From: JAGVLN01 sp964515755
GTDB lineage: Bacteria; Pseudomonadota; Alphaproteobacteria; Rickettsiales; JABSSG01
Reading direction: 5' to 3'
Assembly: GCA_964515755.1 (NCBI GenBank)
Contig: CAZEVK010000008.1
Span: 1-49,715 of the forward strand
Length of the DNA: 49,715 nt
Shown here: positions 18,554 to 27,785 of the stretch, piece by piece
How positions within the stretch are numbered: position 1 is the stretch's first letter
How the letters are laid out: each line of letters opens with the position of its first letter
The notes under the pieces: generated by a model
Seen by the model: only the letters and a program-made list of their open reading frames with translations
Databases searched by the model: none
Told to the model about the DNA's origin: nothing
Program-made: the position numbers and the translations under genes

Positions 18554-18624
18554 ATAACAGATTGTTACTGAATATTACTAAGTTGTGTTTTATACTTATT
18601 AAGTAAGTTAATTTTTTTAGTAGT

Positions 18625-18653
18625 CTTGAAAAAAGTAAATTTAATTGTCATCT
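18625..18653 (+). promoter_or_regulatory. RpoH-like heat-shock promoter of clpB
   Basis: CTTGAAA at 18625-18631, 14 bases, then TGTCATCT at 18646-18653. This resembles the heat-shock sigma factor pattern CTTGAAA-N14-CCCCATNT, with the full -35 and the CATNT end of the -10. It is 26 bases before the clpB ATG. Confidence 0.55.
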
Positions 18654-18679
18654 TATATTTATAATTAGAGGGTATAAAA

Positions 18680-21229
18680 ATGAATTTTGAAAATTTTACA
18701 GATAAAGCTAAATCTATAATACAGTCTGCGCAATCTTTGGCTATTGCTAAAGGACATCAAAAATTTGTTCCGGATCATTTATTAAAAGTGATGATAGAAG
18801 ATGATGATGGTCTTATCAAACAATTATTTGAAAGTTGTGGAGTGTCTATTGCTGATGCTAATAACGAAGTTGATCTTCAGTTAAATAAATTGCCAGTAGT
18901 TCAAGGAGAAGGTGCCGGGCAGATTTATTTATCTCCAGAGATGGCAAAAGTTTTTGAGGAATCTAAAAAATTAGCCAATAAATCTGGTGATAGTTATATC
19001 ACTATTGATCGAATGTTGCAGGCAATTGCTTCGCATTCTGATGTAATGAGAAAACTTGGCATTACTTCTAATAAGTTACAACAATCAATTGATCAAATTA
19101 GAAAAGGTAAGAAAGCTGATAGTGCTAATATTGAAAATAATTATGAAGCATTAAAAAAATATTCTAAAGATGTTACAGAATTGGTACGTAAAGGTAAGAT
19201 TGATCCAGTGATTGGGCGGGACGAAGAAATTCGTAGAACTATTCAAGTGTTATCGCGTCGTATTAAAAATAATCCAGTATTAATTGGTGCGCCTGGTGTT
19301 GGTAAAACTGCTATTGTTGAAGGGTTGGCTCTTCGTATTGTTAATGGTGATGTGCCTGATAATATGCGAGAATCAAAAGTTATTTCATTAGATTTAGGTG
19401 CATTGGTTGCTGGTGCGAAATTTCGCGGTGAGTTTGAAGAAAGACTTAAAGCAGTTCTAACTGAAATTGAAAATTCAGATGAAGATTTGATTTTATTTAT
19501 CGATGAATTACATATGTTGGTTGGAGCAGGCGCAGCTGAAGGAAGTATGGATGCTTCAAACTTACTAAAACCTGCTTTGGCACGTGGTGAATTGCACTGC
19601 GTTGGTGCAACGACTTTAGAAGAATATCGAAAACATATCGAAAAAGACGCTGCTTTAGCAAGAAGGTTTCAGGCGGTCTATATTGAAGAGCCAAGTGAAG
19701 AGGATACAATTTCAATTTTACGTGGTATTAAAGAAAAATATGAATTACATCACGGTGTAAGAATTTCTGATAGCGCTATTGTTGCTGCAGTTACATTATC
19801 TAAGCGTTATATTTCAGATAGGTTCTTGCCTGATAAAGCAATTGATTTGATTGATGAAGCTGCAAGTAGATTACGCATGGAAGTGTTCAGTAAACCTGAA
19901 AATATTGATGAGTTAGATCGTAAAATTATTCAACTAAAGATAGAAGAATCTGCGCTTAAAAAAGAAAGTGATAAAAACTCTAAAGAAAGACTAGAAAAAT
20001 TACAAAGAGAGCTATCTGTTTTAGAAGAAAAATCTTTGCAATTAACCAGTAAGTGGCAATCTGAGCGATCAAGGCTTGAAGGGGTACATAAGCTTCAAGA
20101 AAAATTGGATGCAGCAAGACATAATCTTGAAGATGCAAGACGTAGAGGTGATTTAGAAAAAGCTAGTGAGATTGCTTATGGTGTTATTCCTCCATTAGAA
20201 AAACAACTAGCAGAGTATGAATCTAATAAATCAGAAGAAGAATTATTCAGGCAGGTTGTAAGCGAAGCTGATATTGCTAGTGTGATTTCCAGATCTACCG
20301 GTATTCCGGTCGACAAAATGCTAACCGGCGAAAAAGAAAAATTACTCAATATGGAAAAAATATTGGGTAAAAACGTTATTGGTCAAAAAGATGCAATTAA
20401 AGCAGTAAGTGATGCATTAAGACGCTCTAGAGCAGGTATTCAGGATATGAATCGTCCTTTAGGGTCGTTTTTATTCCTTGGACCAACAGGTGTCGGTAAA
20501 ACTGAATTAGCAAAATCTTTAGCTCATTTTATGTTTGATGAGAAATCAAATATTACCAGAATCGATATGTCAGAATATATGGAAAAACATGCGGTTTCGA
20601 GATTAATAGGTGCACCTCCTGGATATGTGGGTTATGAGCAAGGTGGGTCATTGACTGAATCTGTTAGAAGAAGATCTTATCAGGTACTATTATTTGATGA
20701 AGTAGAAAAAGCTCATCCTGATGTGTTTAATATTTTATTGCAGGTTCTTGATGAAGGTAGGTTAACCGATGGACAAGGACGCACTGTAGATTTCCGTAAC
20801 ACAATTATTATTCTAACGTCTAATATCGGTTCAGAACTGTTGATTAAACAAGGTAATTCTGCGAAAGATGAAGTAATGGAAATAGTAAAAAAATCATTCC
20901 GTCCAGAGTTCTTGAATCGATTAGATGAAATCATCATGTTCCATAAGTTATCACAAGATGATTTACAAAAAATTGTTGATGTACAAATGAATAATTTGGT
21001 CAGTCTCTTAAGAACTAAAAAAATACATATTAGTCTTGATGACAAAGCAAGAAAATGGCTTGCAGAAAATGGTTTCGATCCGCACTATGGTGCACGTCCG
21101 TTAAAAAGGTTGATTCAACAAGAGATTCAAAATCGAATGGCCACAATGATTTTAGCTGGAGAAATTAAGGAAGATGATACTGCGACTATTTCAGTCTCTG
21201 ATGATCATATTGCAATTAAAGTGTCATAG
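18680..21229 (+). CDS. clpB: ATP-dependent disaggregase ClpB
   Basis: Hexameric AAA+ chaperone that pulls proteins out of aggregates together with DnaK. 849 residues. Order: Clp_N repeat domain (about 1-145), first AAA module with Walker A GAPGVGKTAIVEG and Walker B LILFIDELHMLVGAG, the coiled-coil middle domain that separates ClpB from ClpA/C (about 400-520), second AAA module with FLFLGPTGVGKTELAKSL and QVLLFDEVEKAHPDVF, and a C-terminal domain with GARPLKRLIQ. The Clp_N-side and both nucleotide sites are intact. GAGGG precedes the ATG by 8 bases. Its 3' end overlaps the convergent CorC-type gene by 14 bases. Confidence 0.97.
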   Translation: MNFENFTDKAKSIIQSAQSLAIAKGHQKFVPDHLLKVMIEDDDGLIKQLFESCGVSIADANNEVDLQLNKLPVVQGEGAGQIYLSPEMAKVFEESKKLANKSGDSYITIDRMLQAIASHSDVMRKLGITSNKLQQSIDQIRKGKKADSANIENNYEALKKYSKDVTELVRKGKIDPVIGRDEEIRRTIQVLSRRIKNNPVLIGAPGVGKTAIVEGLALRIVNGDVPDNMRESKVISLDLGALVAGAKFRGEFEERLKAVLTEIENSDEDLILFIDELHMLVGAGAAEGSMDASNLLKPALARGELHCVGATTLEEYRKHIEKDAALARRFQAVYIEEPSEEDTISILRGIKEKYELHHGVRISDSAIVAAVTLSKRYISDRFLPDKAIDLIDEAASRLRMEVFSKPENIDELDRKIIQLKIEESALKKESDKNSKERLEKLQRELSVLEEKSLQLTSKWQSERSRLEGVHKLQEKLDAARHNLEDARRRGDLEKASEIAYGVIPPLEKQLAEYESNKSEEELFRQVVSEADIASVISRSTGIPVDKMLTGEKEKLLNMEKILGKNVIGQKDAIKAVSDALRRSRAGIQDMNRPLGSFLFLGPTGVGKTELAKSLAHFMFDEKSNITRIDMSEYMEKHAVSRLIGAPPGYVGYEQGGSLTESVRRRSYQVLLFDEVEKAHPDVFNILLQVLDEGRLTDGQGRTVDFRNTIIILTSNIGSELLIKQGNSAKDEVMEIVKKSFRPEFLNRLDEIIMFHKLSQDDLQKIVDVQMNNLVSLLRTKKIHISLDDKARKWLAENGFDPHYGARPLKRLIQQEIQNRMATMILAGEIKEDDTATISVSDDHIAIKVS

Positions 21230-22493
21230 GCTCTTTTTTACGCATTTTAATTAATGCAATTTGATTGTCTTTTTTACGCATTATCTTGAACAACACATTG
21301 TGAAAAAGAAATTCTTGCCCTTGCTCTGGAATGATTTCTGACTCGTACATAATGAGTCCGGCGATGGTGCTTACTTCTTCATCTGGTAAGTCCCATTCCA
21401 ACTGTCTGTTTATATCTCTGATTGTTGCAGTGCCGCTTACTAAATATGCTCCATCAGCAGCCGTGGTAATATGAACATATATACGATCATGCTCATCATA
21501 AATTTGTCCAACTATTTCTTCTAATATATCTTCAAGAGTTACTAATCCTTGCAGTGCTCCATATTCATCTATAACTAGAGCAAAATGTACTTTTTTCTTT
21601 CTGAAAGCGAGTAATTGTTCATTTAAAGTGGTTGATTCAGGTATGAACCATGGCGCTATTGCTGTGTCTAATAAGTCCTGAGGTGTGGCTTTATCACCTT
21701 TGTAACGATGCAAAGCAAAAAGGTCTTTAATATGAAATATACCCACTATATTATCGGGATTATTTTCCCACGCCGGGAAACGAGTATGCCCAGAGTCTAA
21801 AGCGATTTTTATTATATCAGCAATCGGTAAGTTTATATTAATTGTAACCATGTTACTTCTGTGAGTCATAACTTCTGACACTCCAGTTTCTCCAAGGTCT
21901 AAAATGCTATGTAGCATGTCTTTTTTATATTTGAGAACTCCTCCTTTACTATGGCTTAACTGGATAGCACCTCTGAGAGTATCTGTTTCAGAAATTATCG
22001 ATTTTTGATTACCTAGTTTGATACCAAAAAACTTAAATATATGATGAACAATAAATAATACTGCGATAGTGATTGGAGTGAAGACTCTCAATGTAATCTC
22101 AAGAATTGGAGCGCAATAAAGAGAGATTTTATCTGCGTATTCAAAAGCATAAGTTTTAGGTATTACTTCGGCTATTAAGATTACTAGAATTGTAATGATT
22201 GCTGTTGCTATCGGAATTCCTTCAATACCAAAAAGACGTACGGTAGCGGCAATAGCTAAAGCAGAAGCAACGGTATCAAGAGTACTATTTGCAATTAATA
22301 ATGTACTTATTAATTTGTCTTTATCTTCTCTTAGTTTTAATATTAGTTTAGCTCTTTGATTACCCTCCGAGCTTAGCTGTTGTATCACAGCAGGCGATAC
22401 AGCAATAATAGCAGTCTCCGCTGCGGAAAGAACAGCAGATAACAACAAACAGCCAAATGTTGAGGCTATATATACAAGGGTTATTTGATCCAT
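21216..22493 (-). CDS. CNNM/CorC (HlyC) family membrane protein
   Basis: 425 residues: an N-terminal DUF21/CNNM transmembrane domain (about 1-180; LSAVLSAAETAIIAVSPAVI is its first conserved block), a pair of CBS domains (about 205-325; VMTHRSNMVTININLPIADI and VIDEYGALQGLVTLEDILEE) and a C-terminal CorC/HlyC domain. Family members are linked to magnesium/cobalt efflux; the 'hemolysin' label is historical. The TM domain aligns well with bacterial CNNM-type transporters. A perfect 6+6 palindrome lies right before the start. The stop overlaps the end of clpB. Confidence 0.88.
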   Translation of the reverse strand: MDQITLVYIASTFGCLLLSAVLSAAETAIIAVSPAVIQQLSSEGNQRAKLILKLREDKDKLISTLLIANSTLDTVASALAIAATVRLFGIEGIPIATAIITILVILIAEVIPKTYAFEYADKISLYCAPILEITLRVFTPITIAVLFIVHHIFKFFGIKLGNQKSIISETDTLRGAIQLSHSKGGVLKYKKDMLHSILDLGETGVSEVMTHRSNMVTININLPIADIIKIALDSGHTRFPAWENNPDNIVGIFHIKDLFALHRYKGDKATPQDLLDTAIAPWFIPESTTLNEQLLAFRKKKVHFALVIDEYGALQGLVTLEDILEEIVGQIYDEHDRIYVHITTAADGAYLVSGTATIRDINRQLEWDLPDEEVSTIAGLIMYESEIIPEQGQEFLFHNVLFKIMRKKDNQIALIKMRKKEPMTL

Positions 22494-22499
22494 ATTTTT

Positions 22500-22514
22500 A
22501 TACTATATTAGTAT
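22500..22514. promoter_or_regulatory. Palindrome at the start of the CorC-type gene
   Basis: ATACTA-TAT-TAGTAT, a perfect 6+6 inverted repeat beginning 6 bases upstream of the CorC-type start codon. Its position suits a repressor site or a translation-blocking hairpin; the AT content makes chance possible. Confidence 0.3.
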
Positions 22515-22627
22515 ATATTACTATTGAAATCAGTAAATAGAAAATTGCATTAGATTTTGGTGTTAAATATAAGTTTTAACTTTACCTTTCTCAAGATACA
22601 ATCTGATCATCACAAATGCTTTAGAGT

Positions 22628-22675
22628 GGGGTCATTATTCTTATAAACTATACATAAAAGTAGTTTTATGACTCC
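22628..22675 (+). promoter_or_regulatory. Inverted repeat upstream of the TPR gene
   Basis: GGGGTCAT (22628-22635) pairs with ATGACTCC (22668-22675) with one mismatch, and inner AT-rich bases can extend the stem. It ends 44 bases before the TPR start and 5 bases before a TTGACA hexamer at 22681, so it may be an upstream operator. Confidence 0.3.
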
Positions 22676-22719
22676 GATTATTGACAGGGGTACTCTTAAT
22701 AGGTAGTCTATTACAAATA

Positions 22720-23556
22720 ATGCTAAAAAAGACATTTTACAGATTTATATTTTGGTTTGCTAGCCCTTTAGGTCTAAAGGGAAAGTTATTTGAAAAAATT
22801 AATCGTAAAATTAATTATCTTGCTCATTATCATCACCATTTTCATTATTATTGTTCTACGATTTTTACTTATATTGGCCATATTCATTTGATAAATAATA
22901 AAAACGAAGAGTCTCTTGATAATTATAATAGTGCCATATTTCAGGATCATGATAATAAATTTGCCATGATTGGAAAACGTATAATCAAAGAATCAAATGT
23001 AGTTAATTCGGAATTCTTTGATGATACGTTAAATTATTTAGACAAGCTTATTTCTCAACTTGATTATGATTCGATTCATGTTAATCAAAACGCAATTTTA
23101 GATTTAGGTTTTAGTCGTATAAAAGCTAAAAAGTTTAAAGTGGCAATGAAGCTTTTTGATCAATGTCATTTTAAAAGCGGTAGATTATTTTTAGGTATTG
23201 GACTCGTTTATTTCTATCAAAGGAAATATCAAGAAAGTTTTGAAGCGCTTGAGAAAGCTAGAGATTTGGCAATGAATGAACATAATATTTATCACAAAGA
23301 ATTTAGTCAGAAACATTATCAACGAGCGATATTTTATTTTCTGAATCAAGATTATGATTTAAGTATTATGGATTTAACAAAGTCATTGGATTTGACTGCT
23401 TCGAATATAGAGTCCTTATTGCTAAGGGCACAACAATATTTAGATAAAAAAAATTACCTGTCTGCAATTAGTGATTATAACAAAATATTAGAGTTATCAC
23501 CCTATAACAGAACTGCAAAAAACAATTTAAAACAAATTTATAAAGTTATCGCTTGA
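22720..23556 (+). CDS. Tetratricopeptide-repeat protein
   Basis: 278 residues from the ATG at 22720 (MLKKTFYRFIFWF). A longer frame beginning with TTG at 22681 exists, but that TTG lies in a TTGACA -35-like hexamer and I prefer the ATG. The N-terminus has a hydrophobic, aromatic stretch (residues 5-18) that may be a membrane anchor. TPR-like units are seen about residues 55-85, 145-180 (FKVAMKLFDQCHFKSGRLFLG, shown in part), 205-235 (YDLSIMDLTKSLDLTASNIE) and 237-270 (YLSAISDYNKILELSPYNRT). TPRs mediate protein-protein binding; no catalytic domain is present and the partner is unknown. Its end overlaps the convergent IMPase-like gene by 19 bases. Confidence 0.75.
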   Translation: MLKKTFYRFIFWFASPLGLKGKLFEKINRKINYLAHYHHHFHYYCSTIFTYIGHIHLINNKNEESLDNYNSAIFQDHDNKFAMIGKRIIKESNVVNSEFFDDTLNYLDKLISQLDYDSIHVNQNAILDLGFSRIKAKKFKVAMKLFDQCHFKSGRLFLGIGLVYFYQRKYQESFEALEKARDLAMNEHNIYHKEFSQKHYQRAIFYFLNQDYDLSIMDLTKSLDLTASNIESLLLRAQQYLDKKNYLSAISDYNKILELSPYNRTAKNNLKQIYKVIA

Positions 23557-24317
23557 TCAAATATTTCATGATTCGCAGCAATAAATTTACTAGTAATTAT
23601 GTTGTTGCTGTTAATTGTATAGTCATTTGTAACTGTACCACCAGCTTCTTGAGTTAGTAATAAGCCAGAGGCAATATCACAAAGATGGATGTTGCTTGCA
23701 ATGAAAATATCAGTTTTGCCTGAAGCTAAGTATGCCAGGCTAACAGCCGGACAACCAAGTATTCGTAAATTGTATTTTTCAACGTCGCTTAAATTTTTAT
23801 GTTCACTTAAAATCATTGCTTGCTTTAGGTCTTTGTTATTTGAAACGCGAAGACGCATTTTGTCAGATATTAAATTAGTATTTCGTTCAACCCATGCACC
23901 ATTACCTTTTACTGCATAGTATGTTTCGCCAATTGCAATAACATCTGTCATACAGGCAATAATTTCTTTCTGACCAGATTGAGATTCGCCTTCTAAAGCT
24001 ATAGAAATAGCAAAATATGGCATAGCATATGTAAAGTTGCTATGACTGGTTAAGCAATTAATGATCCAGCGATGTTTACTATCTTCGCCTTTTTTACTGC
24101 CGAGTACTTTCGACAATATAGAAAAATTAGGACGAGCTTGTGCTAATTCGTCAAAAACAGATTGCTCTGCACGAGTGAAAGCATATTTTACAAATTCTTC
24201 TAAAGGTTTTTTTGAAGATCTTAGATGCTGTATTTCATTGAAGTCACGAATTAAAGCTCTAGCAGCCTTTTTCTTTGCTGCTAACATTAAATTGAGAATT
24301 GTTGATTCATTTATCAT
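23538..24317 (-). CDS. Degenerate inositol-monophosphatase (SuhB-like) homologue
   Basis: 259 residues with the IMPase fold visible throughout: MPYFAISIALE, YYAVKGNGAWVE, CPAVSLAYLASGKTDIFI and CDIASGLLLTQEAGGTVTN. The metal site is largely lost. The family motif WIIDPLDGTTNF reads WIINCLTSHSNF (residues 84-95), so both Asp are gone; the upstream Glu-Glu pair of TEESG is absent (SKVLGSKKG), and only the Asp of WDxAxG survives (Asp214). It is therefore unlikely to hydrolyse inositol phosphates and may work as a binding protein. E. coli SuhB also acts on RNA polymerase independently of catalysis. Its ATG overlaps the efp stop (TAATG), so the two are coupled. Confidence 0.8.
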   Translation of the reverse strand: MINESTILNLMLAAKKKAARALIRDFNEIQHLRSSKKPLEEFVKYAFTRAEQSVFDELAQARPNFSILSKVLGSKKGEDSKHRWIINCLTSHSNFTYAMPYFAISIALEGESQSGQKEIIACMTDVIAIGETYYAVKGNGAWVERNTNLISDKMRLRVSNNKDLKQAMILSEHKNLSDVEKYNLRILGCPAVSLAYLASGKTDIFIASNIHLCDIASGLLLTQEAGGTVTNDYTINSNNIITSKFIAANHEIFDQAITL

Positions 24318-24886
24318 TATATTTTATACCGCTCTACATAAGTATCATCTTCAGTTTTAACTACAACTTTAGTATCTGGATCAATAAATGGAGGTACCAT
24401 TATTCTAACTCCATTTTCAAGAATTGCCGGTTTATAAGAAGATGCAGCAGTTTGACCTTTCACCACCGGTTCTGTTTCTATAACGTTTAATACCACAGTA
24501 TCCGGCAATAATATTTTAAGAGGACTTTCTTCATACATTTCAACAGTGACGACCATGCCATCTTGTAAATAAGCTATTTTATCGCCAATCAATTCTTCAT
24601 TAATGGTGATTTGTTCAAAATTTTCTATGTCCATGAGATTGAGTTGATTATTCTCAATGAAAAGAAATTGATATTCTTTTTGATCAAGACGTACTCGCTC
24701 TGCATTTTCGGTTGAACGAAAGCGTTCATTGATTTTTGTACCATTTTTGATGTCTTTCATTTCGACTTGTACGAAAGCCCCGCCTTTGCCTGGCATAGTG
24801 TGATCAGGTGTTTTTGACACAATATATAATCTTCCGTTATGTTCTAATACATTGCCTGCTCTGATCGAATTTGCATTTATTTTCAT
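24317..24886 (-). CDS. efp: Elongation factor P
   Basis: Relieves ribosome stalling at polyproline stretches. 189 residues, three beta-barrel domains. The tip loop is HTMPGKGGAFVQVEM with Lys34, the residue that EpmA lysylates in many bacteria; no modifying enzyme is in this window. The C-terminal block IMVPPFIDPDTKVVVKTEDD is also typical. It is 13 bases after the aldolase gene and overlaps the IMPase-like gene by one base. Confidence 0.96.
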   Translation of the reverse strand: MKINANSIRAGNVLEHNGRLYIVSKTPDHTMPGKGGAFVQVEMKDIKNGTKINERFRSTENAERVRLDQKEYQFLFIENNQLNLMDIENFEQITINEELIGDKIAYLQDGMVVTVEMYEESPLKILLPDTVVLNVIETEPVVKGQTAASSYKPAILENGVRIMVPPFIDPDTKVVVKTEDDTYVERYKI

Positions 24887-24899
24887 AAAATTTTCTCAA

Positions 24900-25820
24900 T
24901 TATTTATATATATCTACTAGTTTACTTAGCATTTCTAGCGCTTCTTTTTTAGAACGTTGGAAGGTATTTCTGCCAATTATAGAACCATTACCGCCGCCAG
25001 CTTTTATAGCTTTTGCTTCATTATAAAGTTCATCCAATCCTTTACTTGTGCCACCAGAGAAAACCACAATTCTTCTGCCAGCAAAGCAAGCTTGTTTAAC
25101 ATGTTCTACTCTTTTTGCTAAGGTTGAAATATCAATATTTGATTTTTCATACTGTTTTTTTGCTTCACTTTGTTCAAGATAATCAGTCGGTAATTTTACT
25201 TTAATGATATGAGCACCAAGTAAGCAAGCGATGTGTGCTGCATAAGCACAAACATCTATTGCTGTTTCTCCTGATTTTGATAGATCACCACCGCGAGGAT
25301 AAGACCAAATTACAACAGCAAGACCATACGCTTTAGCTTCACTAATTATCTCACTCATTTCACTCATCATATCAAGCGACATGTCAGATCCAGGATAAAT
25401 TGTAAAACCAATGGCAGAGCAACCAAGCCTTAGTGCTTCATGAACACTTCCTGTTAGAGCTTGATATGGAGGCATATTATTGCTAACCAAAGAGTTAGAG
25501 CTATTAATTTTTAATATAGTAGGTATCTGGCCTGCAAATGTGTCAGCACCAGCTTCTAACATGCCAAGAGGTGCAGCATAAGCGTTAAGACTAGCTTCTA
25601 TTGCGAGTGAATAATGATAATGAGGGTCATATGCGTCAGGATTTGGTGCAAAGCTTCTTGCTGGCCCATGTTCAAATCCTTGATCTACAGGTAATATAAT
25701 TAATTTTCCTGTCCCGGCTAATTTACCATGCATTAAAATGTGCGCTATGTTAGTTTTTACTCCAGGAGAATCACTTTCATAATAGGATAAAATTTCTTTT
25801 ACTTGTGGTGTGACTTGCAT
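24900..25820 (-). CDS. Class I fructose-bisphosphate aldolase (DhnA/FbaB type)
   Basis: 306 residues, TIM barrel. LIILPVDQGFEHGPARSFAP is the N-terminal substrate block, ALRLGCSAIGFTIYPGS a central one, AHIIKVKLPTDY holds the Schiff-base Lys (207 or 209), and VVFSGGTSKGLDELY with GNGSIIGRNTFQR forms the phosphate-binding end. The enzyme interconverts fructose-1,6-bisphosphate with two triose phosphates. Only one glycolysis/gluconeogenesis gene is visible, so direction and need cannot be judged. It sits between the peroxiredoxin and efp in one minus-strand unit. Confidence 0.9.
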   Translation of the reverse strand: MQVTPQVKEILSYYESDSPGVKTNIAHILMHGKLAGTGKLIILPVDQGFEHGPARSFAPNPDAYDPHYHYSLAIEASLNAYAAPLGMLEAGADTFAGQIPTILKINSSNSLVSNNMPPYQALTGSVHEALRLGCSAIGFTIYPGSDMSLDMMSEMSEIISEAKAYGLAVVIWSYPRGGDLSKSGETAIDVCAYAAHIACLLGAHIIKVKLPTDYLEQSEAKKQYEKSNIDISTLAKRVEHVKQACFAGRRIVVFSGGTSKGLDELYNEAKAIKAGGGNGSIIGRNTFQRSKKEALEMLSKLVDIYK

Positions 25821-25837
25821 ACTTACTCTCTCTTACA

Positions 25838-26311
25838 TTATTGCAAATTTTTAATTGTTTCCAGTACTTCTTGTGCGTGATTAGTTACTGAGACATTACG
25901 CCATATTCTTTTTATAACGCCTTTTTTGTCTATAATAAAGGTTGATCTTTGTATCCCCATATATTTTTTACCGTACATGCTTTTTTCTACCCACACGCCA
26001 TAAGCTTCGCAAATTTTTCCATCTAAGTCACTTGCAAGGGGGAATGGTAGACAGTGTTTATCTTTAAATTTCTTATGGCTAGTAGCATTATCTTTAGAAA
26101 TTCCTATTACTATAGTATTTAATTTTGTAAATTCAGGTAGTAAAGTAGTAAAATCTTTAGCTTCAAGTGTGCAACCAGGTGTATCGTCTTTTGGGTAGAA
26201 ATAAAGAACTATATTTTTTCCAGCAAATTCTTGTTGTAAAGTAACAATTTTTCCATCATCTAACGCAAATTCCATTTCTGGTGTAAGGTTATTTTCTTCT
26301 AAACTAGACAT
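25838..26311 (-). CDS. Thioredoxin-dependent peroxiredoxin (BCP/PrxQ type)
   Basis: 157 residues. Reduces hydrogen and organic peroxides. The peroxidatic Cys47 is in YPKDDTPGCTLEAKDF. The common resolving Cys five residues later is replaced by Lys (Lys52). A Cys87 in KHCLPFPLASD lies close to, but not at, the alternative resolving position of other PrxQ proteins (the F-C before K-x-G-L-P-F). RSTFIIDKKGVIKRIW is the C-terminal conserved block. A strong ribosome-binding site (GGAGG) precedes the ATG. First gene of the prx-aldolase-efp-IMPase unit. Confidence 0.92.
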   Translation of the reverse strand: MSSLEENNLTPEMEFALDDGKIVTLQQEFAGKNIVLYFYPKDDTPGCTLEAKDFTTLLPEFTKLNTIVIGISKDNATSHKKFKDKHCLPFPLASDLDGKICEAYGVWVEKSMYGKKYMGIQRSTFIIDKKGVIKRIWRNVSVTNHAQEVLETIKNLQ

Positions 26312-26382
26312 AGGACCTCCAAGTAATTATTGATATATAATGATTATTTGACTACATTAAAAAAAACAATATCAAGATTTAT

Positions 26383-27744
26383 ATGGCAAAAGCTGAACTT
26401 TTTTCATCTATCACTGATAATTATCCGGAGTATACAGTTACTGAGCTTTCTAATCTACTAAAAAGAACTGTAGAAGAGAATTTTTCTTGTGTGAGGGTTA
26501 AAGGGGAGGTTTCAGGGCTGAAAATTGCACCATCCGGACATGCATATTTTTCTATTAAAGATAACCTTTCGTTGATTTCTGCTGTATGCTGGCGCGGAAC
26601 TCTAAGCAATTTGCAATTTAAACCAACAGAAGGAATGAAAGTTGTTTGCATTGGGTCAATCACAACTTATGCAGGACAATCCAAATATCAAATTGTTGTT
26701 ACTGGAATTCAATTAGGCGGTATTGGTAGCTTAATGGCATTGCTTGAACAGCGTAAACAACAATTTACCAAAGAGGGTTTATTTGCTGCTGAACATAAAA
26801 AGCCATTGCCGTTTTTACCAAAAATAATCGGAGTGGTTACTTCACCAACCGGTTCGGTGATTCGCGACATATTACATCGTATTGAAGATCGTTTTCCCGT
26901 TAGAGTTGTAGTTTGGCCGGTTTTAGTACAAGGAGAGCAATCAGCTAAACAAGTGTCAGAGGCAATCAAAGGATTTAACGATCTTGCAGTTGATGGAGAA
27001 TTACCGCGGCCTGATGTTATTATTGTGGCTAGAGGTGGCGGATCAATAGAAGATTTATGGCCATTTAATGAAGAAATTGTAGTACGTGCTGCTTTTGATT
27101 CTGTAATTCCGATTATTTCTGCGGTAGGACATGAAACTGATACTACGCTTTTAGATTTTGTTGCTGATAAGAGGGCGCCAACGCCAACTGCTGCTGCTGA
27201 GTTAGCTGTTCCAGTTCGAAGCCAACTTGTTTTTACGCTTGGTGAAATTGGCCATAGACTATACAGTAAATTAGATACGTATCTAACTCATTTAGATACA
27301 AAATTACTTTCATTTTCTAGAGGATTACCAAACATCAAGTCCTTGGTAACTAATTTTACACAAAAGCTTGATGATTTTTCTATCAGACTTGCTGAATCAT
27401 ACCCTAGATATTTTAAATATTGGTTTGATATAGTAAAAAGCTATGAACAGGCAATTAGTGCTGTTAGTTTTAGTAAAGATATTGTTGGGTTACATATTAA
27501 TGTTATGGATTTTCAAAAAAGACTTAATTATAGTATGCAAGTCAATCTTGATAATAAAAGCAAGGAGCTTGAAGCGATTTCAACATTGTTTGAATCATAT
27601 AGTTATAAAAATACTCTTAAAAGAGGTTTTGCTATAATTACTGACGATAATAATAATATCGTGAGGTCTGTGAATGATTTTACTTCAGATCAAAAATTTA
27701 CTGTAGAAGTTAGTGATGGCAAGAAGGTCGTTAGAGTTGAATAG
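26383..27744 (+). CDS. xseA: Exodeoxyribonuclease VII large subunit
   Basis: 453 residues. Degrades single-stranded DNA with XseB, which is not in this window. N-terminal OB-fold (about 15-110; VKGEVSGLKIAPSGHAYFSI), the catalytic core with VITSPTGSVIRDI-like sequence (GVVTSPTGSVIRDILHRI), RPDVIIVARGGGSIEDLWPF and ISAVGHETDTTLLDFVAD followed by RAPTPTAAAELAVP, then a coiled-coil region and a C-terminal beta strand (ILKRGFAIITDD-type, here TLKRGFAIITDD). All family motifs are intact. Divergent from the peroxiredoxin gene across 71 bases. Confidence 0.95.
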   Translation: MAKAELFSSITDNYPEYTVTELSNLLKRTVEENFSCVRVKGEVSGLKIAPSGHAYFSIKDNLSLISAVCWRGTLSNLQFKPTEGMKVVCIGSITTYAGQSKYQIVVTGIQLGGIGSLMALLEQRKQQFTKEGLFAAEHKKPLPFLPKIIGVVTSPTGSVIRDILHRIEDRFPVRVVVWPVLVQGEQSAKQVSEAIKGFNDLAVDGELPRPDVIIVARGGGSIEDLWPFNEEIVVRAAFDSVIPIISAVGHETDTTLLDFVADKRAPTPTAAAELAVPVRSQLVFTLGEIGHRLYSKLDTYLTHLDTKLLSFSRGLPNIKSLVTNFTQKLDDFSIRLAESYPRYFKYWFDIVKSYEQAISAVSFSKDIVGLHINVMDFQKRLNYSMQVNLDNKSKELEAISTLFESYSYKNTLKRGFAIITDDNNNIVRSVNDFTSDQKFTVEVSDGKKVVRVE

Positions 27745-27785
27745 GGAAAATAATGCTTTTAAAGATTTAATTTGGATACTTAATT

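Noticed and set aside
21216..22493. Haemolysin toxin (HlyC name)
   Set aside because: The DUF21-CBS-CorC layout is that of ion-transport-linked proteins; the toxin label is historical.
22681..22719. TTG start for the TPR protein
   Set aside because: TTGACA here looks like a -35 hexamer, and a good ATG follows at 22720.
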